This document shows positions 1 through 7,042 of a stretch of DNA of 20,176 nucleotides, piece by piece. Every line of letters begins with the position of its first letter. The stretch's first letter is position 1. The stretch comes from Bacteroidales bacterium (GTDB taxonomy: Bacteria > Bacteroidota > Bacteroidia > Bacteroidales > WCHB1-69): positions 1 to 20,176 of the forward strand of contig JALNYF010000039.1 in the NCBI GenBank assembly GCA_023229985.1, given 5' to 3'. A program made the position numbers and the translations under genes. Under the pieces are notes generated by a model. It was not told the DNA's origin, did not search any database, and was given only the letters and a program-made list of their open reading frames with translations.

Positions 1-292
1 CAGCATCAAAATAGACTTTGAAAATGACAGCATTCTCTCGCACTCTTTCAATACTGATATAAATATCCCCCGAAATGGTATCCTCCTCGCAATAATCAAA
101 AGTGATAATATCGGTCAAAGTATCGTGTTGAAGATACTGTAAATTTAAGTTCAATAAATAGTCATCATCACAAAAAATGTAATTGATATTGCCCAATTTC
201 TTCTGCTCGTTTTGAGCCAAAGCTTGAAGCCATTTTTTGTAAATTAGTTTTTGATGGAGAATAAAATTTGTTTCAGAATAAAACAGAATCAT
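1..292 (-). CDS. ybeY: Endoribonuclease YbeY, 5' part (C-terminus outside window)
   Basis: Single-strand-specific metallo-endoribonuclease that acts in 16S rRNA 3'-end maturation and ribosome quality control in the cytoplasm. Only the first 97 codons are present; the gene runs off the left edge. The visible part matches the family core: NLQYLQHDTLTDIITFDY (near residues 50-67) followed by GDIYISIERVRENA. The zinc-binding HGxxHLxGxDH motif lies in the missing part, so catalytic competence cannot be judged. The ATG at 290-292 is the only good start; there is no Shine-Dalgarno sequence, as is usual in this group. It points away from tRNA-Arg, and 293-366 holds nothing recognisable. Identification rests on the conserved core and is firm. 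Confidence 0.9.
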   Translation of the reverse strand, partial: MILFYSETNFILHQKLIYKKWLQALAQNEQKKLGNINYIFCDDDYLLNLNLQYLQHDTLTDIITFDYCEEDTISGDIYISIERVRENAVIFKVYFDA

Positions 293-366
293 GCTAAAAG
301 AATTAAGCGGCAAAATTACTGATTTTTTTTTACATTATGATTTAACCATAATTAAAAAACTTCATG

Positions 367-374
367 TATTTTTG
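367..374 (+). promoter_or_regulatory. Bacteroidota -7 box for tRNA-Arg
   Basis: TATTTTTG matches the TAnnTTTG -7 element of the Bacteroidota primary sigma factor and lies 11 nt before the tRNA. A -33 TTTG is not clear; TTTA at 341-344 is the nearest candidate, 22 nt upstream. Confidence 0.6.
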
Positions 375-385
375 CCGCTCTTTTC

Positions 386-457
386 GGCTCTGTAGTTCAA
401 TGGATAGAACGAAAGTTTCCTAAACTTTAAATTCGGGTTCGATTCCCGGCGGAGCTA
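386..457 (+). tRNA. tRNA-Arg (anticodon CCU)
   Basis: A full cloverleaf can be drawn. The acceptor stem GGCTCTG pairs with CGGAGCT (two G-U pairs). The D arm is GTTC/GAAC. The anticodon stem AAAGT/ACTTT encloses TTCCTAA, giving anticodon CCU for AGG codons. The T arm is TCGGG/CCCGG around TTCGATT. The discriminator is A and CCA is not encoded. Its 3' end is only 2 nt from the stop codon of the converging superoxide dismutase gene. Confidence 0.95.
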
Positions 458-459
458 CT

Positions 460-1047
460 TTATTTTCCCGCCTTTTCCAATCTTTCTTCTACCTTTTGCC
501 AATTGATTATTTTCCAGAAATTCTCGAGGTACTCCCCTCGCCTATTCTGATAATCCAAATAGTAGGCATGCTCCCAAACATCACATACTAATATGGGAAG
601 ATGACCTTCTGTCAAAGGATTGCCTGCGTTGGACATAGGAATAATTTGCAATTTACTCTCTTTGTTCAATACCAACCATACCCAACCTGAACCAAATAGG
701 GAAAGACCGGTTTGCGTAAATTTCGCTTTAAATTCATCAAAACTCCCGAATTCTGCAATAATCTGTTTCCCAATTTTAGATTCCGGAGTAAAATCATGAC
801 CCACACCTAAAGACTCCCAGAAAAATGTGTGATTCCACACCTGTGCCGCATTGTTGAATATTCCTCCGGAAGATTTTACAATAATATCCTCCAATTCCAT
901 GGACTCGTAAGGAGTGTCTTTCACTAAATTATTGAGATTAGTAACATAGGTTTGATGGTGCTTTCCATAATGAAATGAAAGAGTTTGCGCACTCATCATA
1001 GGTTCCAACTCCGTGGATTCCCAAGGTAATAAAGGTAAATTAAACAT
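460..1047 (-). CDS. sodB: Superoxide dismutase, iron type
   Basis: Converts superoxide to oxygen and hydrogen peroxide in the cytoplasm. With the start at 1047 it has 195 residues, normal for the family, and the numbering matches E. coli FeSOD. The metal ligands are His26 (in FHYGKHHQTYV), His73 (WNHTFFW), Asp156 and His160 (DVWEHAYYLDY). Gln69 in NNAAQVWNH is the outer-sphere residue typical of FeSOD; MnSOD normally takes this glutamine from elsewhere. A longer frame opens at 1074, but its extra nine residues (MTFILILQV) are not family-like. A cambialistic enzyme is possible, because metal preference cannot be settled from sequence. No clear promoter was found upstream. Confidence 0.95.
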   Translation of the reverse strand: MFNLPLLPWESTELEPMMSAQTLSFHYGKHHQTYVTNLNNLVKDTPYESMELEDIIVKSSGGIFNNAAQVWNHTFFWESLGVGHDFTPESKIGKQIIAEFGSFDEFKAKFTQTGLSLFGSGWVWLVLNKESKLQIIPMSNAGNPLTEGHLPILVCDVWEHAYYLDYQNRRGEYLENFWKIINWQKVEERLEKAGK

Positions 1048-1110
1048 AACTTGTAAAATTAATATAAATGTCATAAAAAATGAATTAAGAATGTCATTAA
1101 TAAACGCACA

Positions 1111-1620
1111 TTACATCAGATTGTTCAACTGCTCTGTCAAGGCTGCACAATCTAAATTCTCCCCTTTGATGCAAAGAGCTGCCCGCATATAAAAAAGTTC
1201 TCTCAATGGCAATTGTTCTTCTATGTAATTCATTAATTCTGAGGATGTTTTACCCATTACCAACGGCCGCGGACGGACACTATTCAGCAAACGATGATGC
1301 AAAGACTTTGCAGATAACCGGATATAAACCGAAATAGAATGATTGATAATCAAATCCATGGCATCGTAAAAACAGGGCGCACCTCCTCCCACCGAAATCA
1401 CACAATTATCAAGTGTTAAAACTTCATTTAAAAGTTCATATTCGCATTGGCGAAATGGCAATTCACCATATTTGGCAAAGAAATCGGGAATGAGCAACTT
1501 GTATTTTTCTTCAATTTTTTGGTCTAAATCTACAAAATTCAAGTTCATTTGCGCTGCTAAACGCTTCCCAATTGTACTCTTGCCGGAACCGGGGAAACCT
1601 ACCAAAACAATTCTTTTCAT
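1111..1620 (-). CDS. aroK: Shikimate kinase
   Basis: Phosphorylates shikimate at the 3-OH with ATP, the fifth step of chorismate and aromatic amino acid synthesis. It has 169 residues, the usual length. The motifs are in order: Walker A GFPGSGKST (8-16), DLD (31-33) for magnesium and shikimate, FR at 56-57 for the carboxylate, GGG at 78-80, RPRP in the lid (116-119), and LRELFYMRAA near 139-148. The frame stays open up to 1788 but that part overlaps tRNA-Cys, so the start must be the ATG at 1620, or the one two codons earlier at 1626. The gene lies 57 nt downstream of tRNA-Cys on the same strand with no separate promoter seen, so the two are probably transcribed together. Confidence 0.95.
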   Translation of the reverse strand: MKRIVLVGFPGSGKSTIGKRLAAQMNLNFVDLDQKIEEKYKLLIPDFFAKYGELPFRQCEYELLNEVLTLDNCVISVGGGAPCFYDAMDLIINHSISVYIRLSAKSLHHRLLNSVRPRPLVMGKTSSELMNYIEEQLPLRELFYMRAALCIKGENLDCAALTEQLNNLM

Positions 1621-1677
1621 CGCCATAAAATTAAAAAACCTACTGTAAATCAATACAATAGGTTTAGTAGATGGAAG

Positions 1678-1748
1678 AGGTCTCGAGCGGATTCGAACCG
1701 CTGTAGACGGTTTTGCAGACCGTTGCCTAGCCACTCGGCCACAAGACC
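1678..1748 (-). tRNA. tRNA-Cys (anticodon GCA)
   Basis: The acceptor stem GGTCTTG pairs with CGAGACC. The anticodon stem ACGGT/ACCGT encloses CTGCAAA, giving anticodon GCA. The T arm is AGCGG/CCGCT around TTCGAAT. The discriminator is U, as expected for tRNA-Cys, and CCA is not encoded. It precedes aroK on the same strand. Confidence 0.96.
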
Positions 1749-1758
1749 AAATCGGCTG

Positions 1759-1788
1759 CAAAAATACGAAATTTTTCAAATAAAACAA
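1759..1788 (-). promoter_or_regulatory. Bacteroidota promoter for tRNA-Cys and aroK
   Basis: Read on the minus strand, a TTG (1786-1788) is followed after 19 nt by TATTTTTG (1759-1766). This fits the -33 TTG / 19-21 nt / TAnnTTTG layout. The -7 box ends 10 nt before the tRNA. Confidence 0.65.
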
Positions 1789-1910
1789 TACTTTTGAAAA
1801 TTAATTTATACCCGATAATTGGGACCATATTGCATTATGTTTTTATTTTTCTAATTGATGATTTCAATTTTCTCATTTTTAATTCCTAATACAAACAGGC
1901 ATCCATCAAA

Positions 1911-2028
1911 GTCCCGTAGGGACGGCAGTTGGGTAGAGCTAACCGCAGAACATCATTTGAGCGTGCCGGAGGTAGCACCATTCCATGTTGACGAAACATA
2001 CATTACAAACATACAAATCCAGCGGGAT
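1911..2028. repeat. Bacteroidota-type intergenic hairpin repeat
   Basis: The 342-base gap 1749-2090 holds this element and no credible gene. Three small hairpins sit about 50 nt apart: GTCCC-gta-GGGAC (1911-1923, perfect), GTGCCGGAGGTAGCAC (1963-1978, imperfect), and ATCC-agcg-GGAT (2017-2028). From memory, elements that begin with GTCCCGTAGGGAC and contain GCGTGCCGGAGGTACGC and a CGGGATCGAACGCC-like part are dispersed between genes in many Bacteroidota. This copy seems to lack its right half, or to be decayed after about 2050. Apparent open frames across it are short and non-protein-like. Confidence 0.6.
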
Positions 2029-2090
2029 CGAACGCCACCGCATTGCAACATTATGAAGATATCAATCATTATTTACCGGACAGCAATGTT

Positions 2091-4046
2091 TTAATAACTA
2101 ACAATTTTAAATTCGGTGCGGCGATTCAAAGCCTTACCTGGTTCGGTATCGTTAGTAGCAATGGGTTTGCTCATACCATAACCTTCAAACGTAAGCCGGT
2201 TAGCAGATATTCCTTTGTTAATCAGATAATTATAAACAGCTTTCGCTCTTTCTAACGATAATATCCGGTTGTATTCTACGCTGCCTTGATTGTCAGTATG
2301 ACCACCCAACTCTATTTTGATATTTGTATTAGAGTTCAAATAATCGACTAATTTGTCCAATTCGACAAATGATTCATCTTTGAGAATACTTTGGTCAAAA
2401 TCGAAGAAAACGTTCCTTAAAACGAAAGTTTCACCTATTTCCGGACGGCGTAACGGGATATCTTTCAAATAAGGATCTATTTCAGTATAATTTGCCTCTA
2501 TTTGGAAATTTTCAGAGTAAAATGGATAATAGGGGTGAGATACATTCAACAAAACGTTAGTTCCGGTCAGAATACAAGCCAAAAACTCGCCGGTGACGGG
2601 GTCGGAATAAGTGGAAGTAATGACTTTATTATCTTTTAAATCAACGAGTTCTATCGTCGCTTTAAGGGGTTGTTTCGTTCTATCGTCATAAACTCGCCCT
2701 TTCATATAGGTAACGGGAGTAGGTCTAAGTTGCTCATCTAAAGTGAAATAGTACAAATCCTGTCCACCAAATCCGCCATCTTTATCGGAAGAAAAATAGG
2801 CAGTAGTGCCCGAAGCATTAATGAGCAAATTGATTTCGTCGGCGGAAGAATTGATGGGATAGCCAAGATTCACGGGCTTTGTCCAACCGGTATCTGTGCG
2901 CGTAGAGAAGAAAATATCCCTGCCGCCCATACCAATGTGCCCGTTAGAGACGAAATACAACGTCCGTCCGTCTGCATGAATAAACGGAGCAGAATCATCA
3001 TCTTCAGTATTGATAGTGGGTCCCAAATTTTCAGGTACTGAAAAAACGCCTTCGTCTGTCATTTCCGTTTTCCAGAGGTCCATCTTCCCTACCCCACCCG
3101 GGCGATTGGAAACAAAATAGATGGTTTTCCCGTCAGGGGAAATGGAAGGTTGTGATTCCCAAAACTTTGTATTTACGGGAGCATCGAAGTTACGGGGACG
3201 AGACCAGCGGTTTCCAATTCTTTTCGACCAATATAAATCACAACTTCCGTTTCCGAAATCAGTGTTGCAAAGGGTAAAGAAAAGATAATGCCCATCAGGT
3301 GAAATACACTGTGCCCCTTCATTATAGCCACTATTGAGCGGATATTCGAGCAGAAATCGAGGTTGCCACTCCTCCCCTATTTTCACACTTGCATAGAAAT
3401 CCTCTTCCATATCACAGAAATTACAAATGGTATGCTCATCGCGCGGACGCATAACGGTAAAAATAATCTCGCTTTCGTCTGCTACCAACGCAGGCAGATA
3501 TTCGTCAAAATCGGAATTAATATTAAAGCCCATATTAACCGGTTCAAAAGCAACGGGATTGCTCATCGCTCCGATGGCAAAGTCACAGATTTTCAGTCCT
3601 TTATCTACATCTTTGAGAAGCGGAGAATGATCGTCGATTTTTTCCAAATAACTAAGATAGTTGGCTTTGGCACGGGCATATCTCGCGCATTTAACCTCCT
3701 CCTCTGCGGTAATAAAATAAAGAATAGGTTTTGGTTTATTGCTATAACGGATGGCTTTTTCGTAATTATCGGCTGCCAATTCAGATTTGAGCGAAAAATT
3801 GTAAATATCTCCCTGAATCACGTATATATCGGCAAAAGTAGAATCCAGTTTAATGGCTTTTTTTAAATAATTTTCTGCTTTTTCAAAGTTTTTAGCATTC
3901 ATCGCTTCGGTAGCTTTTCGACATAATTCCACCACTTTTTTGTTGGAATAATCTTGTGCGGAAAGATTAAACATAAAAAACATCATCATACAGGATACGA
4001 TGAGTATTTTGTTGGTAATAACTGTATGAAAAAAACGATGATACAT
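2091..4046 (-). CDS. OmpA-family protein with TPR, PD40 propeller and CRD-like domain (PorE-like)
   Basis: With the ATG at 4046 it has 651 residues. Domains in order: signal peptide (about 1-31, ending NLSAQD), TPR repeats (about 35-102), PD40/WD40-like propeller blades (about 180-434, recurrent SPDGxxxYFxS and GGxDxxx motifs), carboxypeptidase-regulatory-like beta domain (about 448-529, starting MKGRVYDDRTKQPL), and OmpA C-terminal peptidoglycan-binding domain (about 540-651). The last carries GHTDNQG with Asp585 and LSLERA with Arg600. This order is that of PorE (PG1058) of the type IX secretion machinery, but paralogues with the same architecture are common, so the exact role is inferred. 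It should act in the periplasm, tethering outer membrane machinery to peptidoglycan. An upstream ATG at 4094 would overlap mazG by 28 nt and weaken the signal peptide, so 4046 (20 nt after mazG) is preferred. A T9SS cargo gene lies 6 kb away. Confidence 0.88.
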   Translation of the reverse strand: MYHRFFHTVITNKILIVSCMMMFFMFNLSAQDYSNKKVVELCRKATEAMNAKNFEKAENYLKKAIKLDSTFADIYVIQGDIYNFSLKSELAADNYEKAIRYSNKPKPILYFITAEEEVKCARYARAKANYLSYLEKIDDHSPLLKDVDKGLKICDFAIGAMSNPVAFEPVNMGFNINSDFDEYLPALVADESEIIFTVMRPRDEHTICNFCDMEEDFYASVKIGEEWQPRFLLEYPLNSGYNEGAQCISPDGHYLFFTLCNTDFGNGSCDLYWSKRIGNRWSRPRNFDAPVNTKFWESQPSISPDGKTIYFVSNRPGGVGKMDLWKTEMTDEGVFSVPENLGPTINTEDDDSAPFIHADGRTLYFVSNGHIGMGGRDIFFSTRTDTGWTKPVNLGYPINSSADEINLLINASGTTAYFSSDKDGGFGGQDLYYFTLDEQLRPTPVTYMKGRVYDDRTKQPLKATIELVDLKDNKVITSTYSDPVTGEFLACILTGTNVLLNVSHPYYPFYSENFQIEANYTEIDPYLKDIPLRRPEIGETFVLRNVFFDFDQSILKDESFVELDKLVDYLNSNTNIKIELGGHTDNQGSVEYNRILSLERAKAVYNYLINKGISANRLTFEGYGMSKPIATNDTEPGKALNRRTEFKIVSY

Positions 4047-4066
4047 GGGATAGGAATTAATGAATA

Positions 4067-4834
4067 CTAATAGAACTGTTTTGCCTGCTTCCAAAAAACT
4101 TCCATCTCTTCTAACGATAGGTCTGCAATATTTCTGCCTTGTTCGGAGGCTTTTTCTTCCATAAACTGAAAACGAGAAATGAATCGTTTATTGGTTTTTT
4201 CCAAGGCATCTTCGGGGTGAATATGATTAAATCTGGCATAGTTTATCAACGAAAACAACAAATCTCCAAATTCATCATCAATATGTTCGGAATGTTGCGC
4301 GGATTCGACTCTAAATTCTTCGATTTCCTCTTCCACTTTATCCCAAACCTGAGTTGAATTATCCCAATCAAAGCCAATTCCATGTGCTTTATCCTGAATA
4401 CGATAGGCTTTAATCATTGCCGGAAGGGCGGTCGGTACGCCACCCAAAACCGAGCGATTTCCTTCTTTGAGTTTAATTTTTTCCCAATTTGTTTTGATGT
4501 CTTCTACCGAATCAACGTGGGTATCGGCAAAGATGTGAGGATGGCGGCGAATCAATTTTTCGCAAATTCCGTTCAGCACGGAAGTAATGTCAAAAAGGGA
4601 TTGTTCTTCGGCTATTTTTGCATAAAAAACGAGATGTAACATAATGTCACCTAATTCTTTACAAATTTCGTCGGGTTGTTTTTCCAAGATGGCATCGGCA
4701 AGTTCATAGGTTTCTTCAATGGTCAGGCAGCGCAAACTTTCAAACGTTTGTTTTCTGTCCCACGGACATTTCAAACGGAGTTCGTCCATTATGTCCAATA
4801 ATCTTTTGAAAGCAACAATGCGGGGGTCATTCAT
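4067..4834 (-). CDS. mazG: Nucleoside triphosphate pyrophosphohydrolase MazG
   Basis: Hydrolyses (d)NTPs to NMP and pyrophosphate, a house-cleaning activity also linked to control of the stringent response. It has 255 residues, the normal two-domain length. The N-terminal MazG domain has CPWDRKQTFESL (23-34), EETYELADA with Glu40, Glu41 and Glu44, and ELGDIMLHLVF with Glu60 and Asp63, which form the magnesium site. The second domain has KAHGIGFDW followed by KVEEEIEEF and DEFGDLLFSLINYARF, so its acidic motif is also kept. It starts at the ATG at 4834, only 14 nt after tRNA-Thr on the same strand, and is followed after 20 nt by the OmpA-family gene. tRNA, mazG and the OmpA-family gene therefore probably share a transcript. 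Confidence 0.95.
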   Translation of the reverse strand: MNDPRIVAFKRLLDIMDELRLKCPWDRKQTFESLRCLTIEETYELADAILEKQPDEICKELGDIMLHLVFYAKIAEEQSLFDITSVLNGICEKLIRRHPHIFADTHVDSVEDIKTNWEKIKLKEGNRSVLGGVPTALPAMIKAYRIQDKAHGIGFDWDNSTQVWDKVEEEIEEFRVESAQHSEHIDDEFGDLLFSLINYARFNHIHPEDALEKTNKRFISRFQFMEEKASEQGRNIADLSLEEMEVFWKQAKQFY

Positions 4835-4848
4835 AATAAAAAAAAAAG

Positions 4849-4921
<73 letters not shown>

Positions 4922-4923
4922 TT

Positions 4924-4948
4924 TAAAAGGTTGATAAACAACCTTTTA
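4924..4948 (-). terminator. Hairpin after the cysteine-rich lipoprotein gene
   Basis: A perfect 10-bp inverted repeat (TAAAAGGTTG and its complement) surrounds a 5-nt loop, 17 nt beyond the stop codon of the lipoprotein gene. The ascending arm ends in TTTTA on either strand. There is no long U tract before tRNA-Thr begins at 4921, so termination may be partial. The hairpin could also be a processing site that releases the tRNA. Confidence 0.55.
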
Positions 4949-4965
4949 TATACTAAACAAAGAAC

Positions 4966-5418
4966 TTATTTTGTGCACTCTTTAGTACATTCTTTTTTGC
5001 AATCTTTATTTTCACCATTGCAGCATGCTTGGTCGCCACAGTTGTGTTTGCAAGGAAATTCGTCAATTAAAGCTTTTTGTTCGTCAACGGTTAATTTGTC
5101 GAATGATGCCCATTTTTTCTCAAATGCTTTTTTCTCTGCGATTTTAGCTTTTTCTGTAGGTTCGCATTTAGCTAATCCTTCTTCAACGCAAGTTTTGAAT
5201 TTAGCAACTAATTCGGCTTTTCTTTCCGGAGTAATGGTTTCCCAATTGCTCCAATCGGTCATGGCTTGAACCTGATCAAGAGAATCTTGATTAACTACAG
5301 GAGCGGGAGCTGGTTGTTCAACAACTGTTGTGTCAGTAGTTTCAACTGGTTTGTTTTCTGGTTTGCAGGATGCGAATACGAAGCAACATACTGCGGCTAA
5401 TAACATTAATTTTTTCAT
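4966..5418 (-). CDS. Cysteine-rich lipoprotein of unknown function
   Basis: Not recognised as a named family. With the ATG at 5418 it has 150 residues. It starts with a typical lipoprotein signal (MKKLMLLAAV...), with FASC placing the lipidated cysteine at residue 18. A Pro/Thr/Val-rich linker (about 19-45) follows, then a charged, probably helical segment with ITPERKAELVAKFKTCVEEG and LTVDEQKALIDEF, and a C-terminal tail very rich in Cys and Lys (CKHNCGDQACCNGENKDC...) with ten cysteines in the last 28 residues. Such a tail could bind metal or form disulfides; this is inference. The frame opens 13 codons earlier at 5457, but a -7 promoter box overlaps that start, so 5418 is preferred. It is a single-gene unit with its own promoter and terminator. 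Confidence 0.82.
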   Translation of the reverse strand: MKKLMLLAAVCCFVFASCKPENKPVETTDTTVVEQPAPAPVVNQDSLDQVQAMTDWSNWETITPERKAELVAKFKTCVEEGLAKCEPTEKAKIAEKKAFEKKWASFDKLTVDEQKALIDEFPCKHNCGDQACCNGENKDCKKECTKECTK

Positions 5419-5454
5419 TTTTTTTTGGTTTTGGTTTAAAATTCTAAAAGTCTG

Positions 5455-5462
5455 CAAAAATA
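5455..5462 (-). promoter_or_regulatory. -7 box for the lipoprotein gene
   Basis: TATTTTTG on the minus strand fits TAnnTTTG and lies 36 nt before the ATG at 5418. No convincing -33 element is seen in the A/T-rich upstream DNA (5463-5634), which holds nothing else recognisable. Confidence 0.6.
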
Positions 5463-5634
5463 CATTTTTTTTACTATTTTAAGTTGCTTAAAAAAAATAT
5501 CAAATGAAAATTGTAAAACACTGTTTATCAATAAAATAAATTAAAAATATTGATGTAAAAAACAAAAATAATAAGAATATCAATCTCAAAATAAAAAAAA
5601 CGAATGTAATAATTGACAATTCCAACTAAAAAAG

Positions 5635-5850
5635 TCAGGAATCCTTGCTTCTTTTTCTGGCATGATGAAGAAAGTCACCGGTAATATAACCCACAACGAT
5701 AGCCCAACCGGAAAGCAAAAAAACATTATTTTTTAGAATATAATCAGAAAACTGACCTTTCAAGTACCAATAAATGACGGCAAAAACGACCAAAAGGACG
5801 ATACAAACAATATGATAAACGGTCACCTGTTTTTTAAAAAAATTCTTCAT
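5635..5850 (-). CDS. Small membrane protein, two predicted TM segments
   Basis: A 71-residue protein of unknown function. Two hydrophobic stretches (about 12-29, YHIVCIVLLVVFAVIYWY, and about 42-59, NVFLLSGWAIVVGYITGD) would span the inner membrane. The N-terminus is basic (MKNFFKKQ) and the tail is a charged HHARKRSKDS, so the positive-inside rule puts both ends in the cytoplasm. Its ATG follows the stop codon of the upstream gene after 2 nt, so the two are almost certainly co-transcribed and translationally linked. That context and the intact TM pattern support it as a real gene. Confidence 0.75.
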   Translation of the reverse strand: MKNFFKKQVTVYHIVCIVLLVVFAVIYWYLKGQFSDYILKNNVFLLSGWAIVVGYITGDFLHHARKRSKDS

Positions 5851-5852
5851 TT

Positions 5853-6644
5853 CTATTTTTCTTCTTCCAATAACTCAACGGCTTTAAAATACTGATATTC
5901 ATCGAATTTGGTACTGATAGCAGCAGAAATTTGCTCGGCAGACCAGCGTACAAGGTCATAATAGCTAAATCTGCAAAATACCATAAACTCCATTAGTTCT
6001 TCGTCCTCCAGCCGCGTGATTTGTTTGACTAATTCTTTATTATATTTTTGAGGAACTTGATAAATCTCATCTCCGTAACTCTCCATCTCATAATAGAGCT
6101 GCTTCATCTTCATTTTTTTATTAAAAGTACTGTAAAGGTAAGTAATAGGACTTCCTAACTTAGTACCTTTCAACACGTTAGGAGCTTCTTCCTGAAATGT
6201 AGCATCTCTTCGTTGCTCATCTGTCAAGTGAACGTCTTCCAGATTTTTATAAGAATCCGGAAGCTTGGTTTGCGCAATATCGCGCTTAAAGCCTTCATAC
6301 GTAGGACTCATTCCCACCACCACCACTTTCGGCAACATAATAGAACGATGATAAAGAAAAATATCAACGCGCCCTCTATTATATTCTGAAGCTTCTATCA
6401 CCACTATTTTCTGTCTAAAAAGTGAATTTGAAATGATTAACGTATCATTTAATGCGATCTGCATGTAAAAAACACCCTCTAAATTGCTAAAACTGTACAA
6501 ATTACTGCGCATATTGTAAACACACGCCTCTGAAATCGACAAATAACTCTCCGCATTATAGATGGTTCCCGTGAATTGTTTCGGTTGCGAATACAACAAA
6601 GTACTCAACCCGAAATAAAACAAGAAAAGAGCCATTTTTTTCAT
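5853..6644 (-). CDS. Exported protein with carboxypeptidase-regulatory-like N-terminus
   Basis: A 263-residue protein from the ATG at 6644. A signal peptide (MKKMALFLFYFGLSTLLYSQ) is followed by a short beta-rich module (FTGTIYNAESYLSISEACVYN ... NLEGVFYMQIALNDTLIISNSLFRQKIVVI). This resembles the carboxypeptidase-regulatory-like (CarboxypepD_reg) domains common in Bacteroidota periplasmic and outer membrane proteins. The C-terminal two thirds is polar and helical with no motif I recognise (GSPITYLYSTFNKKMKMK, later ISTKFDEYQYFKAVELLEEEK). Function unknown. An in-frame ATG at 6659 cannot be the start because a -7 box overlaps the codons between it and 6644. The gene borders the putative replication origin. 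Confidence 0.8.
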   Translation of the reverse strand: MKKMALFLFYFGLSTLLYSQPKQFTGTIYNAESYLSISEACVYNMRSNLYSFSNLEGVFYMQIALNDTLIISNSLFRQKIVVIEASEYNRGRVDIFLYHRSIMLPKVVVVGMSPTYEGFKRDIAQTKLPDSYKNLEDVHLTDEQRRDATFQEEAPNVLKGTKLGSPITYLYSTFNKKMKMKQLYYEMESYGDEIYQVPQKYNKELVKQITRLEDEELMEFMVFCRFSYYDLVRWSAEQISAAISTKFDEYQYFKAVELLEEEK

Positions 6645-6648
6645 GTCG

Positions 6649-6656
6649 CAAAAGTA
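6649..6656 (-). promoter_or_regulatory. -7 box 4 nt before the start codon
   Basis: TACTTTTG on the minus strand is a strong TAnnTTTG box. Only CGAC separates it from the ATG at 6644, which would give a leaderless or nearly leaderless mRNA, or would favour the second methionine at 6635. Confidence 0.6.
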
Positions 6657-6660
6657 CATT

Positions 6661-7042
6661 TTTTGTTCAAACTATTTATTTATTTTTTTCTTTTTTAAAA
6701 ACATCTATGATGATAATATAAGCTTGTTGATAAAGTCGGTAAATAATTCAAATTTTGTTTGGATTTGTAGTTATTAGTAGTTTATCCACTTTTTATCAAC
6801 ACCCTTTTGAAGCGTAATTACCTGATTCTTTTTATATAAAACAAAAATGATAATTATGTTCATTTCCGTAGTTGTTGATAAAAATAACGCAAAATTTGTC
6901 TGAAAAGTGTTGAAAAAGAAAAGAAAAAATGTTGATTGATATTTGAAATGTTTTCATAAGTTTTTTGTTCCGTTTTGATACTAACAAATAAACAATCAAT
7001 TGTTGAAAAAGCGGGGGGTTATTAACTATGTTATGTTGATAA
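6661..7042. other. Candidate chromosomal replication origin (DnaA box cluster)
   Basis: The gene-poor stretch 6645-7030 is AT-rich and holds a cluster of DnaA-type 9-mers. Exact TTATCAACA occurs at 6793-6801 (plus) and, on the minus strand, at 6725-6733, 6873-6881 and 7034-7042. TTATCCACT, one mismatch from the E. coli consensus, is at 6782-6790 (plus), 2 nt from its neighbour. TTTTCAACA variants are at 6908-6916 and 7001-7009 (minus), with a weaker copy at 6930-6938. A T/A tract at about 6668-6700 could be the unwinding element. Most boxes share one orientation. The last box overlaps the final codons of the permease gene. Genes to the left all run leftward, as expected for leading-strand transcription from here. 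dnaA is not in the window, which is common in this phylum. Confidence 0.75.

Noticed and set aside
1621..1788. N-terminal extension of shikimate kinase
   Set aside because: It would translate through tRNA-Cys, and the kinase fold begins at MKRIVLVGFPGSGKS.
1855..2255. Two small plus-strand open frames around 1855-2255
   Set aside because: One translates the intergenic hairpin repeat and the other runs antisense into the OmpA-family gene; neither resembles a protein.
3363..3866. Plus-strand open frame of 167 codons inside the OmpA-family gene
   Set aside because: It is the antisense shadow of a well-supported multidomain protein.
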